Origin: Thiomonas delicata | GTDB lineage: Bacteria > Pseudomonadota > Gammaproteobacteria > Burkholderiales > Burkholderiaceae_C | Direction of reading: 5' to 3' | DNA: 64,000 nucleotides | Assembly: GCF_900088825.1 (NCBI RefSeq) | Contig: NZ_LT592170.1 | Span: 730,590-794,589, forward strand | In this document: one piece after another, positions 40,939 to 49,775 of the stretch | Position numbering within the stretch: the first letter of the stretch is position 1 | Layout: the number at the start of each line of letters is the position of its first letter | Position numbers and translations under genes: made by a program | The notes under the pieces: generated by a model | What the model was told of the DNA's origin: nothing | Databases searched by the model: none | The model's input: only the letters and a program-made list of their open reading frames with translations

Positions 40939-42717
40939 ATGAACCGCCACCGCCCTGCTCGCCCTCGCGCCCTGTCACCGGGATGGGGTGCGGTCTTGTG
41001 TCTGCTCGCGCTCGTCGGGCTGGCATCTCTCGCCTGGGCGGACGCAGTGCCGGCGCCGCCCAGCGTCGTCGCCCGTCTGGCATGGTTCCAGGGCGCCGTC
41101 AGCGTCTGGCCCGCAGGCGCCGGGGGCTGGATGCAGGCCGAGACGAACTGGCCGCTTTCCAACGGCGACCATGTCTGGTCCGGTGCCGGCGGGCTCGTCG
41201 ATCTGGAGGCGGGGCCGCAATCCGTGCGCCTGGGCGCCGACACCGAACTGACCATGCTCGACCTGCGCGAGGCGCAGACCCAGCTCATGCTGACCCGGGG
41301 CGTGCTGGAGATCCGCGTGCCCGCGCTCGATCCCGGCCAGCATGTCGAGATCGATACGCCCAACCTCGCCTATGTGCTGGACAGCGCAGGCTCGGTGCGG
41401 CTGGAGGTGAACCCGCTGGACGACTCCACCACGGTGACCCAGGGCGCGGGCAGCGGCACCGCATACGGCGCCGGCGGTGCCGCCTTCACCCTGGTGGGCG
41501 GGCGCCAGGTGCGATTCGCCGGGAGCGATCTGCAGCTTGCGGCGGCGACGGACCACCCGCCGCCCGACGCTTTCGACCGCTGGGTGGCGATGCTCGACGC
41601 CCGTGCCGACGCCTCGGCCTCGGCCGCCTATGTGTCGCCCTGGGTCACGGGTTACCAGGGCCTGAGCACCTGGGGCGGCTGGGTGCGCAGCGTCGAATAC
41701 GGCCCGGTGTGGTTCCCGCGCGTGGGCCCGGGCTGGGCGCCTTACCGCGACGGCCGCTGGGCGTGGGTTGCGCCCTGGGGCTGGACCTGGATCGCCGACG
41801 AACCCTGGGGCTTCGCGCCGTTCCACTACGGCCGCTGGGCCTGGATCGACGGGGCCTGGGGCTGGGTGCCCGGGCCGCGCGCCGCACCCGCGGTCTACGC
41901 CCCAGCCCTGGTGGCCTTCGTCGGCGCTGCACCGGGCGTGTCGTTCAGCCTGACGCTGAGGTCAGGCGCACCCGGCGTGGCCTGGTTTCCGCTCGGTCCC
42001 GGGCAACTCTACCGCCCGCCCTACACCTCAAGCCCGGCCTATCTGGTGGCGGTGAACCGGAGCACGGTCATCCCACCGCGCGCCGATGCGCGGACGACGC
42101 GCTTCAACGTCCAGCGCGTGGTCGAACCCGGCCAGCTGCCGCCCCATGCGCTGACCGCGGTGCCATTGGCGGCCTTCACCCAAGGCCGGCCGGTGCAAGG
42201 CGTCATGCAGCCCGCGCGTTTGCCTGCGGCCGGGCCACTGCCTGTGGGTGACGCGGTACGCATCAAGCCCGACACCAACAGCTGGCTGGGCGGGTCACGC
42301 CCCGTGCCGGCTCCCGCCGGGCGCAACGGCCGGCCCGTGCTGGCCACGCGCCCCCCCGCCGCACCGCCCGACCTGCGCGGTGGTTTCGGCGGCGCGGTGC
42401 GCGTGCTGCCGCCGCCGCACCGGCGCGAGCGTCCGCCCCCAGAGCCGGCGCCACCGCAAACCCTCATGCCGCTGGAACGCGCCGGCATGCTGCCGCCGCA
42501 ACCGCCGCGCCGCGCCCAGCCCCCGTTGGCCCCCTACGCGCCCGACCGCAGTACGGGGTTCGGCGCCGAACCCGGACATCCGCGTCAAGGCGGGCGCCCG
42601 GAGCGCGCGTACGGCCCCGTGCCTCGCCCGCATGCGCCGGCTCCACCTCGGCAGGGCCAGGTCGCGCCACCGCAGACCCCCATGCCCTTGCAGCGTTCGG
42701 GCATGCTGCCGCCATAA
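40939..42717 (+). CDS. FecR-domain/DUF6600-type exported protein
   Basis: 592 aa. Signal peptide ending near AWA-DA (about 35). Residues 45-200 are a FecR-like domain (ARLAWFQGAVSVWPAGAG, NWPLSNGDHVWSGAGGLVDLEAGPQSVRLGADTELTML). Residues about 255-320 have the Trp-rich repeat WAPYRDGRWAWVAPWGWTWIADEPWGFAPFHYGRWAWI of DUF6600. The final 170 residues are Pro/Arg-rich and disordered, with the repeat (P/E)-P-x-x-L/P-M-P-L-x-R-x-G-M-L-P-P occurring twice. Likely periplasmic or envelope protein of unknown role. It is divergent from the winged-helix regulator. Confidence 0.85.
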   Translation: MNRHRPARPRALSPGWGAVLCLLALVGLASLAWADAVPAPPSVVARLAWFQGAVSVWPAGAGGWMQAETNWPLSNGDHVWSGAGGLVDLEAGPQSVRLGADTELTMLDLREAQTQLMLTRGVLEIRVPALDPGQHVEIDTPNLAYVLDSAGSVRLEVNPLDDSTTVTQGAGSGTAYGAGGAAFTLVGGRQVRFAGSDLQLAAATDHPPPDAFDRWVAMLDARADASASAAYVSPWVTGYQGLSTWGGWVRSVEYGPVWFPRVGPGWAPYRDGRWAWVAPWGWTWIADEPWGFAPFHYGRWAWIDGAWGWVPGPRAAPAVYAPALVAFVGAAPGVSFSLTLRSGAPGVAWFPLGPGQLYRPPYTSSPAYLVAVNRSTVIPPRADARTTRFNVQRVVEPGQLPPHALTAVPLAAFTQGRPVQGVMQPARLPAAGPLPVGDAVRIKPDTNSWLGGSRPVPAPAGRNGRPVLATRPPAAPPDLRGGFGGAVRVLPPPHRRERPPPEPAPPQTLMPLERAGMLPPQPPRRAQPPLAPYAPDRSTGFGAEPGHPRQGGRPERAYGPVPRPHAPAPPRQGQVAPPQTPMPLQRSGMLPP

Positions 42718-42748
42718 AAAAACGGCGGCCGGAATTCTCCGGTCGCCG
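42716..42748 (-). terminator. intrinsic terminator of the phosphoesterase gene
   Basis: CGGCGGCCGG and CCGGTCGCCG (one wobble) flank AATTCT at 42723-42748; read on the minus strand the stem is followed by seven T (42722-42716). It ends the minus-strand phosphoesterase transcript and overlaps the stop codon of the FecR-like gene. Confidence 0.85.
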
Positions 42749-42822
42749 CGGTGTTCATGCGCGCTTGATGGGGTGTCGCGCGAAGCGACATTGGGCCGGG
42801 GCCGCGCGGCCCCGGGTCAGGT

Positions 42823-44595
42823 TCAGTCGTCCTGCGCGTTCGAATGCCCATCCCCATGACCGTCTTCATGACCATCGCCATGGCCGAAGTGGAACAGGGT
42901 CATCATGTTGCCGATGGAAGGCTTGTTGCGCGGCACGTAGGGATCGCCAGGGGTCGGGACCGGGTTGGGCAGGTTGTCGCGGCTGCGCTTGGTCAGCGGC
43001 GACAGGCCCCAGTTGGCCTCGATGAACTTGGCGATGGAGGCGTGGTCGGTGTAGGTGTGGTCGACATCGCCGCCGCGCGAGTACGGCGACACCACGATCA
43101 TCGGGATGCGCGTGCCGTCGCCGAAGAAGTCGATCGGCTGGATATAGCCCGAGTCGTAGTAGCCGCCGCCTTCGTCGAAGGTGATCATGATGGCGGTGTG
43201 CGCCCACAGCTTCTTGTTGCTCTTGACCTGGTCGATCACGCTCTTGACGAACTGCTCGTAGTGGTACGGATTGGAGTCCGCCGGATGGCCGGCCTGGCTC
43301 TCATACGGTCGCACGAAGGACACCGCCGGCAGCGTGCCGTACTTCACGTCGGACTGGAACTGGCTCATGCCCTGCAGGTTGTTGCGCTGCGCCGAGGTCA
43401 TGACCGACTTCGAGAACACGAACGGGTCGCAGATCGAGCAGTACTCGTTGGTCGGATGGCCGTTGTTCCAGCCGCCGCTGTACCACTTCCAGGTCACGCC
43501 CTTGGCCGTCATCGCGTCGGCCAGCATCGGCATCGTCTGCGGCGGCACCGTGAAATGGGTCGGACCCAGCGGCGCGGGCGTGCCGTCCGGGTTGTAGCCG
43601 GGGCCGTAGTTGTTCACGAGGTAGTAGGTGCCGGCTGCGCAGTTGCCGCCGTTGAAGGGCTTGTTGGGCTGGGTGTTCAGATAGTTCATGATGGCCGAAA
43701 CGCCGGGCTGCGTGGGGTCCGCGCAGTTGACGTAGGAACCGCCCGCATAGCCGTCTTGCTTGTAGAAGTTGTTGGTGCCGGGCATCGGGTCGGGGTTCTC
43801 GATCTGGTTGGCCGGCGGCATGGTGGGCGTGCCGTTGGTGTTGTAGAACGCGGCGTCCCCGGCGGTGCCGATGGAGATGAAGTTGGCGCCCGTGCCGCCC
43901 ATGATGGCCTGGTGGTAGTTGTCGCTGATGGCGTATTCGCGCGCAAGTTTCTTGAAGTACGGCACGTCACCGGTGTGCATGTTGTAGAAACCCATCTGCA
44001 CGCCGCCCTGATAGGTGTCGGCCGGCGTCGTGGGCGGCACGTTCTGGCCGCCGATGCCCACGGTCTGGGCCACCCAGGTGAACAGGTCATGCTGGCCCTT
44101 GTCCACCTGCTGCCACATCTGGAAGAAGCGGTGCACCGGGTCGCCGGTGTAGGAGTCGTACGGCACGTACTTGGTGATCTGGAACGGGCCGTTGGGCAGG
44201 TTGGCCGGGAAGCGCTGGTCCGGCACGCCCGGGGGCTGGCCGTTGGCGTAGGTCGTGTTGGGTTGCGGCAGCGTGGCGTAGGGCTGGGTCTTGGTCGGGG
44301 CGAGGCGATACACGTCGGTATCGCTGGCCTGCCACTGGGCGGCCTTGCCGAAGTTCGGCCCCGGCGTGCCGTCGGCGTTGACGATGCCTTCGGACAGCAG
44401 GTTGTGCACGGTCTGGCCGTGCTTGGGCTTGTAGGTGGCGAACAGATTGTCGAAGCTGTGGTTCTCGCCGACGATGACGATCAGGTGTTCGATCGGCGTG
44501 GCGGTCTTGGCGACGGGCATGGCGCTGGCTGCCATGGGCTGCCAAGTGACCAAGGCGCTCAAGGCCGCCACCGGGACTAGGCTGGGTCTACGCAT
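42823..44595 (-). CDS. phospholipase C/acid phosphatase-family phosphoesterase (PF04185 type)
   Basis: 590 aa. Signal peptide ends near ASA-MP (about 25). Catalytic-family motifs: HLIVIVGENHSFDNLFATY at about 37, YAISDNYHQAIMGGTGANFISIGTA, AIMITFDEGGGYYDSG and IVVSPYSRGGDVDHTYTDHASIAKFIEANWGL. The C-terminus carries a His/Asp/Gly tail (HFGHGDGHEDGHGDGHSN) that could bind metal. It should cleave phosphomono- or diesters outside the cytoplasm. AGGAGA precedes the ATG; upstream is a strong 11-bp repeat array and downstream an intrinsic terminator, so it is a single-gene unit. Confidence 0.9.
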   Translation of the reverse strand: MRRPSLVPVAALSALVTWQPMAASAMPVAKTATPIEHLIVIVGENHSFDNLFATYKPKHGQTVHNLLSEGIVNADGTPGPNFGKAAQWQASDTDVYRLAPTKTQPYATLPQPNTTYANGQPPGVPDQRFPANLPNGPFQITKYVPYDSYTGDPVHRFFQMWQQVDKGQHDLFTWVAQTVGIGGQNVPPTTPADTYQGGVQMGFYNMHTGDVPYFKKLAREYAISDNYHQAIMGGTGANFISIGTAGDAAFYNTNGTPTMPPANQIENPDPMPGTNNFYKQDGYAGGSYVNCADPTQPGVSAIMNYLNTQPNKPFNGGNCAAGTYYLVNNYGPGYNPDGTPAPLGPTHFTVPPQTMPMLADAMTAKGVTWKWYSGGWNNGHPTNEYCSICDPFVFSKSVMTSAQRNNLQGMSQFQSDVKYGTLPAVSFVRPYESQAGHPADSNPYHYEQFVKSVIDQVKSNKKLWAHTAIMITFDEGGGYYDSGYIQPIDFFGDGTRIPMIVVSPYSRGGDVDHTYTDHASIAKFIEANWGLSPLTKRSRDNLPNPVPTPGDPYVPRNKPSIGNMMTLFHFGHGDGHEDGHGDGHSNAQDD

Positions 44596-44698
44596 GATGA
44601 GGCTCTCCTGTGGGGGTTCCGGCGCCGATCCATCGGCAGGCCCCTGCCGCAAGCGTGCGCCGGTAGACCCCACCGTAGGGCGCGCATGTGATGGCCCA

Positions 44699-44739
44699 GT
44701 GAAGGATTTGTGAAGGATTCGTGGCAGGATTTGTGATGT
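44699..44739 (-). promoter_or_regulatory. Pho-box-like direct repeat array upstream of the phosphoesterase
   Basis: Plus-strand units GTGAAGG (44699), GTGAAGG (44710) and GTGGCAG (44721) are exactly 11 bp apart and joined by ATTT and ATTC; a fourth, GTGATGT (44733), is 12 bp further. On the minus strand they read CTGCCAC, CCTTCAC, CCTTCAC, matching CTGTCAC with A/T-rich 4-base spacers as in PhoB boxes. Confidence 0.7.
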
Positions 44740-44802
44740 TTTGCACAAATTTGGGTCCTCGCCAAGGCCCGCGCGGCGTCCGCGCGCCCCCGCGCCCCCG
44801 CG

Positions 44803-45969
44803 TCAGTACTCGATGTGGGCGCGCAGCGTCAGCACGGTGGCGGCCGGGCCGTCGCCGGCGGCGTGCCAGATGCGCTGCACATCGGGTTGCAGGTACAAAC
44901 CCTCGGCCAGCTTGTAGGCGTAGCCGAGTTCCAGCACGGTTTCGGCGTGGGCTTGGCCGCGCAGGCTGGCGCGGGCCAGGCCCAGGCTCAGGCTGTCTTG
45001 CGGCCGGCCGGCGAAAGGCCGTTCCACGCGCAGGCCGAGGCCCAGGTAGCGCGGTACCGGGTCGGCCTCGCCGTCGCTCGCGCCCAGTTGCAGGAAAGCG
45101 CCGTAGCGCGGCCCGGCCTGCACGTTCCAGCGGGTTTCGGCGATGGCGTAGACCCCGCCGGTGGACGGCCCCAGCAGCGGGTCGTTCTGCCGCATATGCC
45201 ACAGCCCCAGCTTGAACAGCTGGCGCGGCTGGCCGTCCGCCATCGTGCCCACGCCCTTGCTGCCTTCCAGCAGGGTGAGGGCGCCGCTGGACGCGACGTG
45301 CGAAAAGCTTGGCGGATTGGCCTGCCACACGCCGGCCTGTGCCGCATAGCCATCGCCCAGCGCGGCGCCGCCCATCAGCCCCAGCCCGGGCGTGGGGAAG
45401 GTGGCGATGTCGGCATTGCCGGTCAGTGTGGGCACCGGGCCGAACGAGGCGTTGAGCAGCTGTCCGGCCAGGCCCACGGTGGCGAAGTAATAGTTCACGT
45501 CCATGATGCCCGCACGCACGAAGCCGGGGCCAAGATCCTGCCGGTAGCTGAGCTGGTAGACGCGCAGGAAGTTGGCGGCCCAGTCGTTGCTGGTGGTTTG
45601 CACCGCCCCGGTCTGCGCCGGCAGGTTGCCTTGGGTCGCCAGACCCATGAGGCTGAAGTCCAGCTTGCCTGCGGGCCACAGCCCGGCTTTGCCGGTGTCC
45701 AGGCTGCCGCCCAGCTGCAGCAGTGCGTCGCTGGCGGCCTGGCGGCGCAGGCCGCCGGCCGTGACGGCCACCGCTTCGCTGTCCAGGTGCCCCGACCATG
45801 ACAGCCCCTGGCCCAGGCGGCGCGGCGAAGGCAGCGCCGGCGCATTGAACGGGGCGATCTGGAATTCGCCCCCCAGCGGCGGGGTCTGCGCCCAGGCCGG
45901 CGCCGCGGCCAGGCCGCCGAGGAGCGGCATGCAGGCTGCGAGTCGGCGCAGGCGGGATGCGGGCGGCAC
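44803..45969 (-). CDS. OprB-family carbohydrate-selective porin
   Basis: About 388 aa from a GTG at 45969; ATG 45930 would shorten the signal peptide, and ATG 46032 would overlap ubiX, so the start is uncertain. Signal cleavage near AWA-QT. OprB features: GLSWSGHLDSEAVAVTAGG, FLRVYQLSYRQDLGPGFVRAGIMDVNYYFATVGLAGQLLNASFG, YLGLGLRVERPFAGRPQDSLSLGLARA, ETVLELGYAYKLAEGLYLQPDVQ, with terminal LRAHIEY. It should form an outer membrane channel for sugars or polyols. It lies 21 bases after ubiX and may be cotranscribed. Confidence 0.85.
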   Translation of the reverse strand: MPPASRLRRLAACMPLLGGLAAAPAWAQTPPLGGEFQIAPFNAPALPSPRRLGQGLSWSGHLDSEAVAVTAGGLRRQAASDALLQLGGSLDTGKAGLWPAGKLDFSLMGLATQGNLPAQTGAVQTTSNDWAANFLRVYQLSYRQDLGPGFVRAGIMDVNYYFATVGLAGQLLNASFGPVPTLTGNADIATFPTPGLGLMGGAALGDGYAAQAGVWQANPPSFSHVASSGALTLLEGSKGVGTMADGQPRQLFKLGLWHMRQNDPLLGPSTGGVYAIAETRWNVQAGPRYGAFLQLGASDGEADPVPRYLGLGLRVERPFAGRPQDSLSLGLARASLRGQAHAETVLELGYAYKLAEGLYLQPDVQRIWHAAGDGPAATVLTLRAHIEY

Positions 45970-45989
45970 GCTGGCAGGCGGCGCCGGGC

Positions 45990-46577
45990 TCAGGCGGCGG
46001 TGCTTGCGTCGGCTGCCGGCCAGCCCTGCCATGGTGGCGCCAGATCGTGGGCAATGCCGAACTGCTCCAGCACCCGGCCCAGGGTGTGGTCCACCATCTC
46101 GGTGACGCTTTGCGGGCGCTGGTAGAACGCCGGCAGCGGCGGGAAAATGGTGCCGCCCATTTCCGCCACGGCGGTCATGTTGCGCAGGTGGGCCAGGTTC
46201 AGCGGCGCCTCGCGCGCCAGCAGCACCAGGCGGCGGCGCTCCTTCAGGCACACGTCGGCGGCACGGGTGAGCAGGTTGTCCGACAGGCCGATGGCGATGG
46301 CCGCCAGCGACTTCATCGAGCACGGCGCCACCACCATGCCGTCGGTGCGGAACGAGCCGCTGGCGATGCTGGCCGCGACGTCGCCGATCGGATGCGTCTC
46401 GTCGGCGAGAAGCTCCACCTCGCGCCGCGACAGGTCCAGCTCGGCCTTGACGCTGAGCCAGCCCGCCGCGCTCACCACCAGATGCGTGTGCACACCGCCC
46501 AGGCGGCGCAGATGCTCCAGCAGGCGCACGCCGTAGACGGCGCCGGTGGCGCCGGTGATGCCGACGATGAGGCGCAC
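45990..46577 (-). CDS. ubiX: flavin prenyltransferase UbiX
   Basis: 195 aa. N-terminal FMN-binding GITGATGAVYGVRLLEHL, the SGSFRTDGMVVAPCSMKSLAAIAIGLSDNLLTRAADV core and EAPLNLAHLRNMTAVAEMGGTIFPPLPAFY are diagnostic. It makes prenylated FMN from FMN and dimethylallyl phosphate for the decarboxylase UbiD in ubiquinone synthesis. It follows grxD by 13 bases, the normal betaproteobacterial order. Confidence 0.96.
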   Translation of the reverse strand: MRLIVGITGATGAVYGVRLLEHLRRLGGVHTHLVVSAAGWLSVKAELDLSRREVELLADETHPIGDVAASIASGSFRTDGMVVAPCSMKSLAAIAIGLSDNLLTRAADVCLKERRRLVLLAREAPLNLAHLRNMTAVAEMGGTIFPPLPAFYQRPQSVTEMVDHTLGRVLEQFGIAHDLAPPWQGWPAADASTAA

Positions 46578-46590
46578 GCGGCGTCCGGGT

Positions 46591-46905
46591 TCAGGCCTTG
46601 CCGAGCAGCTGCTTGAGTTCGCCGCTCTCGTACATCTCCATCATGATGTCCGAGCCGCCGACGAATTCGCCTTTCACGTACAGCTGGGGAATGGTCGGCC
46701 AGTTGGCGTACTGCTTGATGCCCTGGCGGATCTCCTCGTCCTCCAGCACGTTCACGCTGGTGAACTGGTCCACGCCGCAGGCCTTCAGGATCTGCGTGGC
46801 GCGGCCGGAGAAGCCGCATTGCGGAAACTGCGGCGTGCCTTTCATGAACAGCACCACGTCGTTGGACTTGACGAGCTGGTCGATGCGTTGCGTGACGTCG
46901 GACAT
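46591..46905 (-). CDS. grxD: monothiol glutaredoxin, Grx4 family
   Basis: 104 aa. [19 protein letters not shown] contains the monothiol CGFS motif; [30 protein letters not shown] completes the glutathione/[2Fe-2S] site. It carries or delivers iron-sulfur clusters. ATG 46905 has GAGGTTCCC-like upstream sequence; longer frames have no support. Confidence 0.96.
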   Translation of the reverse strand: MSDVTQRIDQLVKSNDVVLFMKGTPQFPQCGFSGRATQILKACGVDQFTSVNVLEDEEIRQGIKQYANWPTIPQLYVKGEFVGGSDIMMEMYESGELKQLLGKA

Positions 46906-47098
46906 GGGAACCTCGGGTACAGGGTTTGCGCGGATCGAATCGCCGAACCGCCAATTGTAGGTTTGGGGTGATCCCGGCGGCGCGCGGGGGGTCAAGCCCC
47001 GGACCCTGTGCCTGCGGCTGGCGCAGGGTTTGCGGACAGGCCGGCGCGGCTTCGCCCCTGCATGTCTGCGCGCTTTCCCGCCTGCGCCGCCTCTCGGC

Positions 47099-47938
47099 TC
47101 AGGCGCGCAGGCAGCCAGCCGTCACACGCGCGATGCCGGCCAAGTCGGGCAGGCTGCGCGCCTCGGCCAGCCCCGCGTCGCGCAGCAGCGCCCGCACCGC
47201 CTCGGCCTGGTCGTAGCCATGCTCGATGGCCAGCCAGCCGCCCGGCGCCAGATGCGCCGGCGCCTCGGCGACGATGCGCCGGATGTCCGCCAGGCCGTCC
47301 GCGCTGGCGCGGCTGCCCACCAGGGCCAGCCGCGGCTCGTGCGCCAACGCCTCCAGGTGCGGGTCCGCCTGCGCCACATAAGGGGGGTTGCTCAGGATCA
47401 GGTCGAAGCGCGGCGCGTCCGCGGGCAGCGCCGCGTACCAGTCGCCCAGAAACAGCCGCGGCGCGCCGCCCGCGCGGTCGGCGGGCAGCAAGGCTTGGGC
47501 GTTGCGCGCCGCCTCGGCCAAGGCCTCGGCGCTGGCGTCCACCGCCCACACCGCGGCGTGCGGGCGCGCGTGGGCCACGGCCACGGCGATCGCCCCGCTG
47601 CCGGTGCCCAGGTCCAGCACGGCGGCGCCGCGTTCCGGTGCGATGCGGTCCAGCGCGAAATCCACCAGCAGCTCGGTTTCCGGCCGCGGCACCAGCACCG
47701 CCGGACTCACCGCGAAGCGCAGACCGAAGAACTCGCGCCAGCCCAGCACGTAAGCCAGGGGTTCGCCCGCGCGCAGGCGCTCGGCCCGCGTTTCCAGGCG
47801 CTGCAGCGTCTCCGCCGCCAAGGGGGTTTCCGGATGGGCCAGCAAGGCGGCGTGCGACAGCCCTGCCACGTCGCGCAGCAGCGCCAGCCCATCCACACGA
47901 GCCAGGCCGCAATGACGCAGCCATTCGGAGGTTTGCAT
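47099..47938 (-). CDS. prmC: peptide chain release factor N5-glutamine methyltransferase
   Basis: 279 aa. N-terminal helical domain (1-80) then the methyltransferase: [32 protein letters not shown], and the catalytic NPPY in [17 protein letters not shown]. It methylates the Gln of the GGQ motif of RF1/RF2. In related genomes it follows prfA directly; here prfA is about 4 kb upstream because of an insertion. The interval 46906-47098 to grxD shows no gene. Confidence 0.95.
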   Translation of the reverse strand: MQTSEWLRHCGLARVDGLALLRDVAGLSHAALLAHPETPLAAETLQRLETRAERLRAGEPLAYVLGWREFFGLRFAVSPAVLVPRPETELLVDFALDRIAPERGAAVLDLGTGSGAIAVAVAHARPHAAVWAVDASAEALAEAARNAQALLPADRAGGAPRLFLGDWYAALPADAPRFDLILSNPPYVAQADPHLEALAHEPRLALVGSRASADGLADIRRIVAEAPAHLAPGGWLAIEHGYDQAEAVRALLRDAGLAEARSLPDLAGIARVTAGCLRA

Positions 47939-48195
47939 GCAGGTGCCGAGGGGGAATGGGAAGGTGGAAATAAATGGGTGGTCCGGATTTTTAATCGAAT
48001 CGCAAAGCCCTTGCATGGGCCTGAGCGCTGGATTCGTCACTCGAATGCGCGTGGTATTGTGTCCGGTGCCCAATATAATAGGCAATGTGGCGCATCGGAT
48101 TAAGTTAACAGCCTTAATCGTGCCATGCATTCACGCATGCCGACAGAACGGGCTCGCACTGCCGTATCGCGTGGAATGTGCTGTAGATCTAAGGT
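47939..48195. other. AT-richer spacer upstream of prmC, interrupted by the IS element
   Basis: 257 bases, less GC-rich than the surrounding genes. A TATAAT hexamer lies at 48074-48079, but no well-spaced -35 partner could be fixed. It presumably holds the prmC promoter on the minus strand and possibly the original promoter for the plus-strand hns gene before the IS inserted. Confidence 0.4.
48186..48195 (+). repeat. target site duplication, left copy
   Basis: GATCTAAGGT immediately left of the IS; identical copy at 49654-49663. A 10-bp duplication is within the range of IS4-family transposition. Confidence 0.93.
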
Positions 48196-48211
48196 CAATA
48201 CTGTTCAGATA
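48196..48211 (+). repeat. IS left inverted repeat
   Basis: CAATACTGTTCAGATA, perfect complement of the right end at 49638-49653. Confidence 0.95.
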
Positions 48212-48230
48212 GCAGGCAATCAGTCATAAT

Positions 48231-48260
48231 TCATCCTCATCGAGGTGTCGATGAGGATGA
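48231..48260 (+). promoter_or_regulatory. hairpin sequestering the transposase ribosome-binding site
   Basis: TCATCCTCATCGA and TCGATGAGGATGA form a perfect 13-bp stem around GGTG, ending 3 bases before the transposase ATG. The right arm contains the TGAGGA Shine-Dalgarno. Such a hairpin would form in transcripts entering from outside and would limit transposase translation. Confidence 0.75.
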
Positions 48261-48263
48261 GGC

Positions 48264-49644
48264 ATGGCCAGGACACGCAAGGCGTTACCGGCCCAGGTTG
48301 ACGTGGCACACCTGATCAGCGCGGGGGTTTTGGCCAGCGTTTGTCCGCGGGCGCTGATCGAGGAGGTGCTAAGCGAGACAGGCCGAGCAAGCCAGCGCGA
48401 GCGTCTTCTTCCAGCGCCGGCGGTGGTGTACTACGTGATGGCGTTGGCGCTGTGGCGGGAGGCGCCGCTGGAGGAGGTTCTGCGCGTCGTTTGCGAGGGC
48501 CTGCAATGGCTCGGCGATAGCCGGGCTGGTGCAGTCCAGGCCAGCAAGTCGGCGATTTCGCAGGCGCGCACGCGGCTCGGTGCCGAGGTCATGCATCAAC
48601 TGGCTGATCGGGTGTTGCGGCCGCTTGCAGCGCCCGGGGCACCTGGAGCTTGGTATCGCGGGCTGCGCGTGATGGCTTTGGATGGCAGCGGCATGGACGT
48701 GGCGGACGAGGCGGCCAACGCCTCTTACTTCGGCTACCCGAGTGCCACACGCGGACAGAGCGCCTTTCCACAGGCCCGGCTGCTGGGCTTGGTCGAGTGC
48801 GGCACCCACGCCGTTGTGGCCGCCGACATCGGCCCCTACAGCCAGAGCGAACGCGTCATGGCGAGCCGACTGCTGCCCCAGAAGTTGACAGCAAACATGC
48901 TCGTGCTTGCCGACCGCGGCTTCTACGGATTCAAGCTCTGGCAGATCGCGTGCGCCACCGGTGCCAAACTGGCATGGCGAGTGCCGTCTACGAGCAAACT
49001 GCCGATTGAAAAAGCGCTGCCGGACGGCTCCTATCTCAGTACGGTGTTCGACAGCGACGATCGCAGGAGCGAGCGCGTCGGGCAAACGATTCGGATCGTC
49101 GAGTACCTGTTGACCAACTCCGCCACGCCAACACAGGACAGCTACCGATTGGTCACCAACATCCTGGATCCCGAGGATGCTCCGGCGCTCGAGCTGGCGG
49201 CGCTCTACCACGAACGCTGGGAAGTCGAGAGCGTCTTCGCCGAATTCAAGACGCACCTGCGAGCCAACAGCACCGTCCTGCGAAGCAAGACACCGGAACT
49301 GGTGAGGCAGGAACTTTGGGGACTGCTTCTGGCGCACTTCGCGATTCGCCAAATCATGGCGCAAGCCGCCTGGCCACGCGGACTCGATCCGGATCGCTTG
49401 AGCTTCACCCACGCAGTGCGAGTGATCAAGCGAAAAATGCCGCAGGCCGCGGCCATTCCCCCCTGAGCGACTGCCTTGCTGGCGCGACGCCTTGTTCGAG
49501 GAAATCGCCCGCGGTCGCTGCGTGAGCAGCCGAGGTCGGACCAACCCGCGCGGCGTCAAACGCAAAATGAGCAACTACAACCTCCGACATCGCGGAGAGG
49601 TACTCCATCAACACCATCAGCCAACACCAATCCTACGTATCTGA
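48264..49644 (+). pseudogene. IS4-family transposase, frameshifted near its C-terminus
   Basis: The first frame gives 400 aa and stops at 49466. DDE residues are in LDGSGMDV (D140), VLADRGFYG (about 214) and LYHERWEVESVFAEFK (about 315). After a run of six C at about 49459-49464 the natural C-terminus continues in another frame (EEIARGRCVSSRGRTNPRGV, then KRKMSNYNL), ending at 49644. Removing one C restores a chain of about 460 aa. The basic tail RGRTNPRGVKRKMS is common at the end of this family, so loss may impair activity. Sequencing error or programmed slippage are alternatives. Confidence 0.85.
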
Positions 49645-49653
49645 ACAGTATTG
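49638..49653 (-). repeat. IS right inverted repeat
   Basis: TATCTGAACAGTATTG on the plus strand, perfect complement of the left end. Confidence 0.95.
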
Positions 49654-49663
49654 GATCTAAGGT
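49654..49663 (+). repeat. target site duplication, right copy
   Basis: GATCTAAGGT, identical to 48186-48195. Confidence 0.93.
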
Positions 49664-49775
49664 GGGAGCCGGTCGCTGCGGCGTGGCAAGTGGCCAGGCC
49701 GTTGACAGCGCCCCGGTTGTGTCAAAGATCTCCGGCCCTAAATGGATTATTCAACATTGACGCAAGGAAAAAACA

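Larger units (their letters stand above)
48196..49653 (+). mobile_element. IS4-family-like insertion sequence, 1458 bp
   Basis: Complete element bounded by perfect 16-bp inverted repeats (CAATACTGTTCAGATA at 48196-48211 and its complement at 49638-49653) and a 10-bp target duplication. It encodes one transposase and a hairpin that covers its ribosome-binding site. It sits in the spacer between prmC and hns, inside a larger insertion that splits prmC from prfA. Identical target duplication indicates a fairly recent insertion. Confidence 0.95.

Noticed and set aside
44803-46323. Porin gene extended upstream through ubiX
   Set aside because: The frame stays open but overlaps ubiX entirely; the signal peptide begins near 45969 or 45930.
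49459-49470. Programmed frameshift in the transposase
   Set aside because: A run of six C before the stop could slip, but no downstream stimulator is evident and single-frame transposases are usual for this family; a mutation or error is simpler.
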